This document shows positions 1 to 8,103 of a stretch of DNA of 64,000 bases, one piece after another (the first letter of the stretch is position 1; each line of letters starts with the position of its first letter). Both the position numbers and the translations under genes were made by a program. Below the pieces are notes generated by a model that saw nothing but the letters and a program-made list of their open reading frames with translations, ran no database searches and had not been told where the DNA came from. The stretch lies in contig JADJWQ010000001.1 of assembly GCA_016716265.1 (NCBI GenBank), forward strand, positions 2,356,001 through 2,420,000, written 5' to 3'. This DNA comes from Planctomycetota bacterium. Lineage in GTDB: Bacteria > Planctomycetota > UBA1135 > UBA2386.

Positions 1-374
1 ACGATCTCGAGGTCCGGCACCGCGATGTTCACGTCTTCCGCCGTGATGTACTTCCCGCCGAGCGAATCGACGAAACGGCCCATCGCGAGGAACAGCGCCT
101 CGGACTTGATCTCGTTCGGATCGCCGATGACGACCGCCTTGCCGCCACCGAGCCCGGTGTGCGCGACGGCCGACTTGTAGGTCATGCCTTTCGACAGCCG
201 CAGTACGTCGGTGAGCGCCTCGTCCTCCGATGCGTACGGCCACATGCGCATCCCGCCGAGCGCCGGGCCCATCGTGGTGTCGTGGACGGCGATGAGCGCA
301 TGCAGGCCGCTCTCGCCGTCGTGGGTACGGACGACGCGTTCGTAGCCGTCGACCTCGAGGTCGATGATGTCCAT
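1..374 (-). CDS. Leucine dehydrogenase-type amino-acid dehydrogenase (N-terminal part)
   Basis: Only the first 124 codons are inside the window; the 3' end lies to the left. The product aligns by eye with leucine/phenylalanine/valine dehydrogenases, which oxidatively deaminate branched-chain amino acids with NAD. Visible family motifs are the substrate-pocket stretch GPALGGMRMW (residues 36-45), MTYK with Lys67, and GLGGGK with the catalytic Lys79, at nearly the same positions as in Bacillus leucine dehydrogenases. It then runs into the GRFVDSLGGKYITAEDV segment typical of the family. The ATG at 374 is preceded by a good Shine-Dalgarno AGGAG about 5 nt upstream. The family call is firm. Whether leucine, valine or phenylalanine is preferred cannot be told from this part. 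Confidence 0.9.
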   Translation of the reverse strand, partial: MDIIDLEVDGYERVVRTHDGESGLHALIAVHDTTMGPALGGMRMWPYASEDEALTDVLRLSKGMTYKSAVAHTGLGGGKAVVIGDPNEIKSEALFLAMGRFVDSLGGKYITAEDVNIAVPDLEI

Positions 375-547
375 GAAGCTCCTGGGTCGGCACGTTTCGG
401 GGCGCCACCCCGGTGGGGAGGGACGGCGCGCCGGAGGGGAAAAGGGGGACTATAGGAGCCCGGCTGCGCCGAGGCCATTTCGAGCAAACCCCGGCCGGCG
501 GGCGGAATTGCCCCCGCGCTCGGGTGGCGAGCCCCCGGCGCCACCCC

Positions 548-553
548 TACGAT
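548..553 (+). promoter_or_regulatory. Candidate -10 element (TACGAT) for the ParA-like gene, leaderless type
   Basis: TACGAT ends 10 nt before the ATG at 564 and there is no Shine-Dalgarno sequence in between. Transcription would start at or almost at the start codon. No convincing -35 is seen. The call rests on the same arrangement recurring at nine other genes in the window. Confidence 0.4.
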
Positions 554-563
554 CCCCGGCCCG

Positions 564-1343
564 ATGGGCCAGGTCGTCTCGATCCACTCGTACCGCGGTG
601 GAACCGGCAAGAGCAACCTGACGGCGAATCTCGCGTGGCAGGCGGCCTGCCGTGGCAGGCGCGTCGCCGTGCTCGACACCGACGTGCAGTCGCCCGGCGT
701 GCACATGGTGTTGAACCTCGATCGCAGGCGCGTCACGCACACGCTGAGCGACTACCTGCTCGGCCGCTGCGAGCTGTCCGACGCGATCTACGACCTGTCG
801 AGGGATCTCCCGGATGGCGCTCGGGGGAGCCTGTTCCTGCTGCCGTCCAGCATGTCGGTCGACGCGATCGTCCGCATCGCGTCGGAGGGCTACGACGTCG
901 GGCGCCTCAACGAGCAGCTGTTGCAGCTCGTCGACGCGCTGTCGCTCGATTACCTGCTGCTCGACACCCACCCGGGACTCAACCGGGAGACGATGCTGAC
1001 CACCGCGGTGTCGGACGTCCTGCTGGTCGTGATCCGCCCTGACACGCAGGACTTCCACGGCACGGCGGTGCTGATGCAGGTCGCCGACCGCCTCGGGGTG
1101 CCGCACGTCTACATGATCGCCAACAAGGTGCCGCGCTCCCTCGACGCCGCCGCGCTGCGTCGTCGCATCGAGGAGACGTTCCGCCACGAAGTGCTCGGCA
1201 CGATCCCGCTGGACGAGGATCTGGCTGCCCTCGGCAGCGAAGGGCTGTTCTCGGTCCGGATGCCGGAGCACGCGGTGTCCCGCGAGTTGGAGACGATCGT
1301 CGACGCGCTGCTGGCCCGCGTCGAGGGAAGCGCGCCGACGTGA
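564..1343 (+). CDS. MinD/ParA-family P-loop ATPase
   Basis: A 259-residue cytoplasmic ATPase of the MinD/ParA/CpaE type, a family that positions cell-division, flagellar, pilus or secretion machinery or moves cargo. The N-terminus has a deviant Walker A, YRGGTGKSN (residues 10-18), followed by VLDTDVQSPGVH, the Walker A' Asp region, and LLLDTHPG, Walker B. The signature Lys before GG in classic MinD (KGGxGKT) is Arg here, a variant I recall from stand-alone MinD-like proteins. No membrane-targeting helix is obvious at the C-terminus. The 3' end overlaps the patatin gene by a GTGA, so the two are almost certainly co-translated. Which cargo it serves is unknown. Confidence 0.85.
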   Translation: MGQVVSIHSYRGGTGKSNLTANLAWQAACRGRRVAVLDTDVQSPGVHMVLNLDRRRVTHTLSDYLLGRCELSDAIYDLSRDLPDGARGSLFLLPSSMSVDAIVRIASEGYDVGRLNEQLLQLVDALSLDYLLLDTHPGLNRETMLTTAVSDVLLVVIRPDTQDFHGTAVLMQVADRLGVPHVYMIANKVPRSLDAAALRRRIEETFRHEVLGTIPLDEDLAALGSEGLFSVRMPEHAVSRELETIVDALLARVEGSAPT

Positions 1344-2332
1344 GCGAGACCGGCCCGCCGCGCCCCGCCGAGCGCGCCACCGCCGAGGCGGAGCCGCTGT
1401 CGCCCCGACGCTTCTCCGCGCTGCGCCGGATGCTGGCCGACCCGCGGCACAAGGTCGTCGTGTCGCTCGGCGGCGGCGCGCTGCCCGGCCTGTGCGGCAA
1501 CCTCGCACTCGCCGCACTGCTGGACGAGCTGGATCTGCTGCGGCACGTCCACGAGATCTGGGGCACGAGCGCCGGCGCGATCATCGGCGGCGGGCTCGCG
1601 AGCGGCACGACCGTCGCCGAGATGCTCGACATCGTCGCCGGTCTCGCGCGGACCGGCGTCCGGCGCGGCGACCTGCTGCGCTTCGCACTCGGCGTGCTGC
1701 GCAGTGTGGCCTCGTTCGGGCGCCACTCGCTGCCCGATGGCGTGCTCGACGGGCGAGCGTTCGAGCGGGCGATCGCGAGCGGGCTGCGCGCCGCGACGTT
1801 CGAGGAGTGCCGCATCCCGTTCCGCTGCATCGCCTGCTCCGACGACGGCCGCTCGACGACCCGGGTGTTCCGCTCGGGACCGTTGGTGCCGGCGATCTAC
1901 TCGAGCATGGCGCTGCCGGGCGTGCTACGTCCGCGTCCGGCGGACTCCGCGGGCACGACGTACTACGACGGTGGCCTGGTCGAGAAGACCCCGCTCCGCT
2001 CCCCGATCGCGGAGCACGGTCGCAGCGGCGACGAGCGCCGCCTGCTGATCCTGAGCACGCATTTCGTCAACGAGAAGATGCACCAGCGCGCGAGCGGCTT
2101 CCTCAAGCGCTTCCTCGCGACGCTCTACGCACTGGAGGAGCTCGCCTGGGGCTACCAGCTCCGCGAGGTGCGCGAACGCGACGACGTCGTCCTCCTGCTG
2201 CTCGACCCACACCTTCCGGACACGTCCCTGTTCGGGTTCGAGTCGACGATCCCGAACTTCCTGCACGCGCGGCGCGCGTTCGCAGATGCGCTGCAGGATG
2301 CGAAGCTGGTCGGCACACTGGGAACCTATTGA
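1340..2332 (+). CDS. Patatin-like phospholipase
   Basis: A 330-residue patatin-family serine lipid acyl hydrolase. The oxyanion-hole loop GGGALPGL is near residues 44-51. The nucleophile elbow GTSAGA gives Ser77, and the second member of the catalytic dyad is Asp210 in YYDGG. No signal peptide or clear membrane segment is seen, so it probably acts at the inner face of the membrane. The GTG start overlaps the stop of the upstream MinD/ParA-like gene in a GTGA, which implies translational coupling. A spatially patterning ATPase coupled to a phospholipase is an unusual pairing. The substrate is not predictable. Confidence 0.88.
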   Translation: MSETGPPRPAERATAEAEPLSPRRFSALRRMLADPRHKVVVSLGGGALPGLCGNLALAALLDELDLLRHVHEIWGTSAGAIIGGGLASGTTVAEMLDIVAGLARTGVRRGDLLRFALGVLRSVASFGRHSLPDGVLDGRAFERAIASGLRAATFEECRIPFRCIACSDDGRSTTRVFRSGPLVPAIYSSMALPGVLRPRPADSAGTTYYDGGLVEKTPLRSPIAEHGRSGDERRLLILSTHFVNEKMHQRASGFLKRFLATLYALEELAWGYQLREVRERDDVVLLLLDPHLPDTSLFGFESTIPNFLHARRAFADALQDAKLVGTLGTY

Positions 2333-2359
2333 GTCTCCGGACGCCGCCGCAGCGACGGG

Positions 2360-2884
2360 TCAGCGGACGCTGGTCGACTCGCCGCCGTCGTCGCCCTGCC
2401 CTTCGCGACCGCCCGGCTCGCGTACGCTCGCGATGCGATACTCACGCAGCAGACGATCGACCTCCGCGTCGACCGCCGCCTGGTCGATCTGGAAGTCGAG
2501 CGACTGCGCTGCACCCTCGCCGAGGTCGAAGAACAGGTAGCGCAGATCGCCCATCTGGACGACGTCGAGGTGGCGCAGGCGCTGCGGGCGGCGCGGCTGC
2601 ACGCGCCGCGAGTTCACGTAGCTACCGTTGCTCGAGCCGAGGTCCTCGAACAGGAACCGCGCCACGCCGAGCTCCGGCTGGCGCACGATGCGCGCGTGCC
2701 AGCGGCTCACGCGATCGTCGGGGAGCACCAGGTCGTTGTCGGTGTGGCGGCCGAGCCGCAGCTCGTCGCCCTCCACCAGAGCGCTCGGTCCGCCGCCCTC
2801 GACACACACGAGGCGCACCCGCCCACCGCCGCCGCGGGAGGTGTCGATCGCAGGAGGCGCGGTGACGTCGAACGGCCGATGCAC
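2360..2884 (-). CDS. FHA-domain protein
   Basis: A 174-residue protein with one forkhead-associated domain (about residues 24-115), which binds phosphothreonine peptides. Diagnostic residues are LGRHTDNDLVL, then SRWHARI and the SSNGSYVN loop. The C-terminal 50 residues are charged and carry no recognised domain. It is a plausible reader for Ser/Thr kinase signalling such as the kinase encoded at 8104. The GTG start lacks a Shine-Dalgarno sequence but has a TAGAAT hexamer 8 nt upstream. It converges with the patatin gene, 27 bp apart. Confidence 0.88.
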   Translation of the reverse strand: MHRPFDVTAPPAIDTSRGGGGRVRLVCVEGGGPSALVEGDELRLGRHTDNDLVLPDDRVSRWHARIVRQPELGVARFLFEDLGSSNGSYVNSRRVQPRRPQRLRHLDVVQMGDLRYLFFDLGEGAAQSLDFQIDQAAVDAEVDRLLREYRIASVREPGGREGQGDDGGESTSVR

Positions 2885-2892
2885 GGCCGCGG

Positions 2893-2898
2893 ATTCTA
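2893..2898 (-). promoter_or_regulatory. Candidate -10 element (TAGAAT) for the FHA gene, leaderless type
   Basis: On the minus strand TAGAAT ends 8 nt before the GTG at 2884. It is a near-consensus -10, and no Shine-Dalgarno sequence lies between it and the start. Confidence 0.45.
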
Positions 2899-2951
2899 CG
2901 GGCCGACGGCCACGCCGCGCGACCCGGGCGGCCGGTCGGCGTCCGCCGGCG

Positions 2952-3827
2952 TCACTCCCAGGGCTGCCCGGTCGACTCGAAGTCCTCGCGGATCTGCGGC
3001 AGCAGGTCTTCGACCTGACGCGGATCGAGACCGATCTGGTCGTAGACCTCGTGCTGCAACCCGGAGTGCTGCGTGCCGCGGGTCGAGCCGAAGCCGTTCG
3101 CGCAGGCGAGGTGATCGGCGAGGTGGATCAGCGAGCTCAGCGAGCGGTGGAACGGATCCCGCGAGGGCGCGTGGTGGTAGCGGATCGCGATCGTCAGGTC
3201 CTCGGGCAGGAACCACTTCACGCCCAGCACGCTGCCGACGTCCGCGTGCGTGAAGCCGAACACGTCGTTCTCGACCTCACACTCGTTGCGCCCGCTACGC
3301 GCGCACTCCGCGAGCACCTGCTGGTACTGCTCGGGAGCCTTCTCCATGATGATGATCTTGCCGATGTCGTGGAGCAGGCCGCAGATGTAGAGATCCTCGG
3401 CGTGGCTCGCCCCGAAGCGCGACGACTCCATGCCGAGCGCACGAGCGGCGACACCGGTGAAGATCGAGTGCTTCCAGAACTCGACCGGGGAGAAGTGGTC
3501 GAGCTCGCGCTTGTTGCGCCCGAACACGCTGAACACCGCGGCCTTCAGCGCGACCTTCTTGGTCATGCTGAAGCCCATGATCGAGACCGCGAGGCCGATC
3601 GACGACACCCGCACCTGCAGCCCGTAGTAGGCGCTGTTGACGATGCGCAGGATGTTGGTCGAGACCGCCGGGTCGACCGAGATGACCTTCGCGACGTCGT
3701 CGGCCGAGGAGTCCTCGGACGCGATCACGTCGTTCAGCTTGACCAGGACCTCCGGAATCGTCGGGAGCTCCATGGTCTTGTTGACCAACTTCAGGATGCT
3801 GGTGGAATTCGCCGTCGCGTCCGTCAT
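2952..3827 (-). CDS. HDOD-domain signalling protein
   Basis: A 291-residue cytoplasmic protein made mostly of an HDOD domain (about residues 12-205). It begins with the typical MELPTIPEVLVKL...V...D...S.NILRIVNSAYYG pattern and contains the degenerate HD motif LLHDIGK. HDOD proteins are regulatory rather than hydrolytic and occur in two-component, chemotaxis and cyclic-di-GMP circuits. A second HD-like half follows with HHAPSRDPF and LIHLADHLA. The frame is open upstream to 4172, but the ATG at 3827 is preferred because homology starts directly after it and the upstream translation is Arg/Pro-rich shadow sequence. The start lacks a strong ribosome site. Confidence 0.88.
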   Translation of the reverse strand: MTDATANSTSILKLVNKTMELPTIPEVLVKLNDVIASEDSSADDVAKVISVDPAVSTNILRIVNSAYYGLQVRVSSIGLAVSIMGFSMTKKVALKAAVFSVFGRNKRELDHFSPVEFWKHSIFTGVAARALGMESSRFGASHAEDLYICGLLHDIGKIIIMEKAPEQYQQVLAECARSGRNECEVENDVFGFTHADVGSVLGVKWFLPEDLTIAIRYHHAPSRDPFHRSLSSLIHLADHLACANGFGSTRGTQHSGLQHEVYDQIGLDPRQVEDLLPQIREDFESTGQPWE

Positions 3828-4092
3828 GGTGTGCCGGCCCCGTCGCCTTCGGTTCCCGAGCGTGTCCCCTGGTGTCACCAGCCCGCCCGGCACGGTCGAG
3901 CGCGGAGTCCCGTCCGGCTCGGCGGACCCGGAGCGTCGCTCGCGCGTCCCCGCTCGGCATGGCTGTGCAACGCCAGCTGGCTTTGCAACACCAGGGACTA
4001 TCGATCCGGTCGGGACCGTCGCTTGAGCATCCCCGCCGTGCGAGTCGAGAATGCGTGCAGACCCCGCGCCGCCGCCTGCTCCGAGCCCCCGC

Positions 4093-5319
4093 ATGACAGC
4101 CCCGCCCCGGAACGTCGTGTTCCTGAGCCAACGCGTCCCGCACCCCCCGGACCGCGGCGATCGCATATCCACCTACCACATCCTCCGACATCTGCGCGAA
4201 ACGGGCTGCCGGGTGCGCGTCGGCTGCCTGAGCGAGGATGCGCGCGACGACCGCGCGATCGCCGATCTGCGCGGGATGATCGCCGAGATCTGCGCGCCAC
4301 GGATCGACCCGCGCTGGCGCAAGGTCGCGTCACTGCGCGGTCTCCTGACCGGCGCGCCGCTGACGCTGCCGTACTTCCGGCATCGGACGCTGGGTCGCAC
4401 CGTGGACCGCTGGCTGTCGCAGGATCCGCCGGATGTGGTGTTCCTGTACTCGTCGTCGATGGCGCAGTACGCGACTTCCCACCCCGGCGTGCGGCGGGTG
4501 ATGCACTTCGCGGAGCTCGACTCCGACAAGTGGCGGCAGTACGCGGACAAGTCCGGCCCGCTCGGCCGCTGGATCTACGGGCGCGAGGCCGAGCGCCTGC
4601 TGCGGTTCGAGACGGCGGTCGCACAGACGTTCGACGCGTCGCTGGTCGTCTCGGAGGTCGAGCGCGAGTTGTTCATGCGGCTGATCCCGAGCGTCGAGCC
4701 GGTCGTGGTCCCGAACGGGGTCGACGTCGACCACTTCGCGAGCAAGGGAGACGAGCAGCGCGAGCCGCACACGATCGTGTTCACCGGCGTGATGGACTAC
4801 GAGCCGAACGTCGACGGCGTGCTGTGGTTCGCCGACACCTGCTGGCCGCGGATCCGCGCGCGCCATCCGGACGCGCGCTTCCTGGTGGTCGGCAGCCGAC
4901 CGATCCCGCGAATCCGCCAGCTCGGCGAGCGCGGCGACGGCATCGAGATCACCGGCTGGGTCGAGGCGACACCCCCCTACTTCGACCGCGCAACGGTCGC
5001 CATCGCTCCGCTGCGACTCGCGCGCGGCCTACAGAACAAGGTGCTCGAGGCGATGAGCATGGGGCTGCCGGTCGTCGCGTCGCCACAGGCCGCGCAGGGG
5101 CTCGGCAGCGTCGGTCCCGACACGCTGCGCATCGCCGCGGACGCCGACGCGCTCGCGACCGAGGTGCTCGCATTGCTCGACGATCCCGCTGCGGCGCGCG
5201 CGATCGGCTCCCGGGCGGCGCGCTGGGTGCGCGAGCACTTCCGCTGGGAGCACATGTTCGCGCGGCTCGACGCGGTGTTCGATCGCGTGACCCGACCAGG
5301 GCACGGGAGCCCCGCCTGA
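4093..5319 (+). CDS. Glycosyltransferase, TIGR03087-like (PEP-CTERM/EPS-associated sugar transferase)
   Basis: A 408-residue GT-B glycosyltransferase. The N-terminal half starts with VVFLSQRVPHPPDRGD and carries HFAELDSDKWRQYA. The C-terminal half has VVPNGVDVDHF and LRLARGLQNKVLEAMSMG, the nucleotide-sugar-binding face with the E..(M)G loop. The pattern matches the sugar transferases named TIGR03087 that usually sit in exosortase/PEP-CTERM exopolysaccharide loci. No exosortase or PEP-CTERM protein is visible here. I use the ATG at 4093 rather than the in-frame start at 4051 because similarity begins at VVFLSQ. The stop overlaps the next gene's start (TGATG). Confidence 0.85.
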   Translation: MTAPPRNVVFLSQRVPHPPDRGDRISTYHILRHLRETGCRVRVGCLSEDARDDRAIADLRGMIAEICAPRIDPRWRKVASLRGLLTGAPLTLPYFRHRTLGRTVDRWLSQDPPDVVFLYSSSMAQYATSHPGVRRVMHFAELDSDKWRQYADKSGPLGRWIYGREAERLLRFETAVAQTFDASLVVSEVERELFMRLIPSVEPVVVPNGVDVDHFASKGDEQREPHTIVFTGVMDYEPNVDGVLWFADTCWPRIRARHPDARFLVVGSRPIPRIRQLGERGDGIEITGWVEATPPYFDRATVAIAPLRLARGLQNKVLEAMSMGLPVVASPQAAQGLGSVGPDTLRIAADADALATEVLALLDDPAAARAIGSRAARWVREHFRWEHMFARLDAVFDRVTRPGHGSPA

Positions 5320-6824
5320 TGCCGGCCGTGCGGGTGATCGTCGCGCGGGCCGCGATCCTGCTCGCGGCAATGTGGGTCGTGGTGTTTCTGGGCATCGCGC
5401 TGAGCCGGGTGGGACACCCGTTCGAGCTCGAGTGGATGGGTGGCGCCTTCGTCGACCATGTATGTCGGGTCCTCGACGGACACGCGCTGTACGTGGAGCC
5501 GACGGAGCGCTTCGTGCCGTTCCTGTACGGCCCGCTCTACTTCTACGCGTGCGCCGCCGTGTCGGCCGTGGTCGGCGAGGGCTTCCTGCCCTGCCGGCTC
5601 GTGTCGATCGGCGCGACGCTCGCGACGTTCGTGCTGCTCGGCACGCTGGCGCGCCGCATGGCGCCGGCGGCGGGCCGCACCGGCATCGCGCTGGCGATCG
5701 GCACCTACGCCGCCGGCTACCCGGTCGTCGACACCTGGTACGACCTGACCCGCACGGACAGCCTGTTCGTCGCGCTGACCGCGGCGACCATCCTGGCTCT
5801 CGAATCGTGCCGCCGACCTCGCGGGGCGGTCGGCGCTGCAATGCTGCTCGTGCTCGCCTACCTGACCAAGCAGACGGCATTGCTGCTCGCCCCTCCCTTC
5901 GCGGTCGCCCTGCTGCTGCGCGCGCCGCGGCTCGGCGTGTGGTTCGCCATCGCGTTCGCGGTCACGATGCTGACCGTCAATGGCGTCCTCGACGGGCTGC
6001 ACGACGGCTGGTACCTGTTCTATACGTTCACCCTGCCGCGGCGGCACGGGTACGACTGGAGCCTGTTCGCCGGCTTCTGGCTGCAGGACCTGCTGCCGCT
6101 GTACCCGGTCTGCCTGGCCGGGCTGTGGTGGTTCGGAGCGTCGGCGCTGCGGGCCGGGTCGACCCGCACGACGCTGTCGCGCGGCGCCTGGGCGCTCGGC
6201 GCACTCCTCGCTGCGCTGTCGTCGCGGCTGCACGTCGGCGGTGCGATCAACGTGCTGATGCCCGGCATCCTCGCGCTGGCGCTCCTCGCACCGTTCGCGT
6301 GGGCCGAGGCCGTGCGGCGCGGACCGTTCGTCACGCGCGTCGTCGGAGTGCTGCTGCTCGTCCAGCTCGCGATCACCTGGGTCGAGTTCGGCAACGAGTC
6401 CGACCCACACCCGCCGCGCCTGTTCCGGCCGGCGCGCTACGTGCCGACCGCCACCGACCGCGCCGCGGGCGAGCGCCTCGTCGCACTGCTGCGCGACGCC
6501 GACGGCGACGTGCTGGTGCCGCTGCACGGCTACCTGCCGCGCCTCGCCGGCAAGCCCCCCGGCGCACACGCGATGGCGCTGATCGACATCCAGCGCAGCG
6601 GCGAGCCCGAGCTGTGGGCGCGCCTGGAGAAGCAGTTCTTCGACAGCGCCCGCGACCGCCGCGCCGACCTGGTCGTCCTCGACGAGGGCATCGAGCACTT
6701 CGGCCGGCTCGTCGTGCCGGGCTACCGGGTCGAGGGGCTGCTGTTCGAGCCCGGCGAACGGACCTTCCTGCCGGTCGTCGGCCTGCCGACGCGGCCGAAC
6801 GTCCGCTTCCGCCGCGCGCCGTGA
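5319..6824 (+). CDS. Polytopic GT-C type (GT39/ArnT-like) membrane glycosyltransferase
   Basis: A 501-residue integral membrane protein with about 9-11 hydrophobic segments in the first 350 residues and a soluble C-terminal 130 residues. The first periplasmic loop has the acidic FELEWMGGAF motif expected of GT-C enzymes, and LYGPLYFYA, DTWYDLTRTDS and YLTKQTA follow the PMT/ArnT pattern. Such enzymes move sugars from polyprenyl-phosphate donors to proteins or lipids outside the membrane. The ATG shares one base with the stop of the upstream cytoplasmic glycosyltransferase, so both probably build one glycan. Donor and acceptor are unknown. The frame is open far upstream, but that part is antisense shadow of other genes. 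Confidence 0.78.
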   Translation: MPAVRVIVARAAILLAAMWVVVFLGIALSRVGHPFELEWMGGAFVDHVCRVLDGHALYVEPTERFVPFLYGPLYFYACAAVSAVVGEGFLPCRLVSIGATLATFVLLGTLARRMAPAAGRTGIALAIGTYAAGYPVVDTWYDLTRTDSLFVALTAATILALESCRRPRGAVGAAMLLVLAYLTKQTALLLAPPFAVALLLRAPRLGVWFAIAFAVTMLTVNGVLDGLHDGWYLFYTFTLPRRHGYDWSLFAGFWLQDLLPLYPVCLAGLWWFGASALRAGSTRTTLSRGAWALGALLAALSSRLHVGGAINVLMPGILALALLAPFAWAEAVRRGPFVTRVVGVLLLVQLAITWVEFGNESDPHPPRLFRPARYVPTATDRAAGERLVALLRDADGDVLVPLHGYLPRLAGKPPGAHAMALIDIQRSGEPELWARLEKQFFDSARDRRADLVVLDEGIEHFGRLVVPGYRVEGLLFEPGERTFLPVVGLPTRPNVRFRRAP

Positions 6825-7337
6825 TCGCGCCCTGTCCGCGGGCCCATCGTGTCGGCTGCCGATCCATCGGCATCATCAGGCGTTCCCACCGCCTGCTGCC
6901 CGTCCCGCTGCACGCCGTTCCCGTCGTTCGGCCGTACCGTTCGGCGATACCGATCCGCGCTGTCGATTCGATCCGGTTCGCAATCGGAGAACCGATCAGC
7001 GGACCAGGGTGTGTGGATCACCGGCGCTCCGGCCAAGCTTCCGGTGGCGGGCACGACGAGACCTCCAGGGTCACGTGGGAAACCATGATCGACAGGCCAG
7101 GGGTGTAATCTCCGCCCGAGACGCCAACTCGACGCTCGCATGCGCGGCCCGCGCAGACACGGGTCTGGCGCACCAGTCGACTCTCTCGCAGGTGATCGGC
7201 CTCGGGAGCGCAGAGCCCGACAACTGCAGGGTTCCGCAGACGACCTCGAGATGAGCTGATTCACGTCCCCGTCCGAGCTGCACCCGGTGCGAGGCTCTCC
7301 GAACACCTCGGGAGATGGTGGCGGTCGAACGAGGAGA
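6825..7337. other. 513-bp gap without a recognised gene
   Basis: The region lies between the GT-C gene and the 3' end of the sigma-factor gene. Short open frames on both strands have no recognisable product and atypical composition. I see no hairpin with a T tract, no tRNA and no clear promoter. It may hold the 3' UTRs or a decayed gene. Confidence 0.5.
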
Positions 7338-8039
7338 TCAATGCTCAGGGTCGGACTCACTGCCGCGGCTCGCATAGCCCGGCACTCTCCGCTCGAGCAC
7401 TCCTTCGACCACGCGCATCTCGTCGGCGAACTCGGCAGCGATGCCGACCGTCAGGTCCACCTCGCGACTCAGGAACTCGCGTAGCCGCCCGCGTGCCTTG
7501 AAGAGCAGTTGGTGGATCGCATTCGCGGTGCGTCCCAGGTCTTGGCCGATCGTTGCAGCCGATTCCGACGGAACGCCGCCGATGCCATAGAACCGTCGAA
7601 GGACCTGCGCGTCGTCCGGGCGCTGCCGCGCCAGGCGATCGAGCGCGAGTGACAGCAGCTGCCGGGACCAGAGGTAGAGGTCGTCGTCCTGCGAGACCTC
7701 GATCGGCTCGTCGAGGTCCATCGGACCGAATCGAGACTCGAGCCGCCTCCGGTCCCGCGCCCACACCCTTGCGAAGTTGCGCACGACCCCCGAGAGGAAG
7801 CTGCGAAAGCGTCGCGAACGGTCCGCGTGTGTGAGTGCCTGGGACTTGAACAGGTAGTCCCAGAACTCGTCGAGCATGTCGTCGATCTCGGTCGCGCGGA
7901 AGCCCGCGTGGCGCAGCACGCCGGCGACATAGTCGTGATAGCGCGCGACGAACCACCTCCACACCTCGCCGGCCCCGGATGCGTGCAGCTGGTCGATCTG
8001 GCTCCAGCGCGTCTCGAAGTCTGAACGAGATCCTGTCAT
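7338..8039 (-). CDS. Sigma-70 family (ECF-type) RNA polymerase sigma factor
   Basis: A 233-residue sigma factor. Region 2 lies at about residues 26-95 (ARYHDYVAGVLRHAG..EIDDMLDEFWDYLF and the FRSFLSGVVRNFARVWARDRRR promoter-melting helix). Region 4 lies at about 135-190 with a helix-turn-helix around SAATIGQDLGRTANAIHQLLFKARGRLREFL. A further 40 residues follow region 4. It is divergent from the Ser/Thr kinase gene at 8104 with a 64-bp gap, a gene pair typical of Planctomycetota, where the kinase is thought to control the paired sigma factor. No anti-sigma gene is adjacent. Confidence 0.88.
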   Translation of the reverse strand: MTGSRSDFETRWSQIDQLHASGAGEVWRWFVARYHDYVAGVLRHAGFRATEIDDMLDEFWDYLFKSQALTHADRSRRFRSFLSGVVRNFARVWARDRRRLESRFGPMDLDEPIEVSQDDDLYLWSRQLLSLALDRLARQRPDDAQVLRRFYGIGGVPSESAATIGQDLGRTANAIHQLLFKARGRLREFLSREVDLTVGIAAEFADEMRVVEGVLERRVPGYASRGSESDPEH

Positions 8040-8076
8040 GTCTCCACGTCGCCTGATGACCAGACGCCCGCAGGAC

Positions 8077-8082
8077 TATACT
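8077..8082 (+). promoter_or_regulatory. Candidate -10 element (TATACT) for the kinase gene
   Basis: TATACT lies in the 64-bp gap between the divergent sigma-factor and kinase genes, 21 nt before the ATG at 8104. A weak -35 (TGATGA, 8054-8059) is 17 nt upstream. The local AT content is clearly higher than in the flanks. Confidence 0.4.
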
Positions 8083-8103
8083 CGCCGGCTCCGGTGACCT
8101 CCG

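Noticed and set aside
2628..5318. Open frame of almost 900 codons upstream of the GT-C gene on the plus strand
   Set aside because: It is antisense or out of frame to the FHA, HDOD and glycosyltransferase genes. The translation is Arg/Pro-rich, and the real start is the ATG at 5319, coupled to the upstream stop.
6825..7337. Riboswitch or small RNA in the 513-bp gap
   Set aside because: I saw no conserved riboswitch core, no good promoter and no terminator. Nothing supports a specific call.
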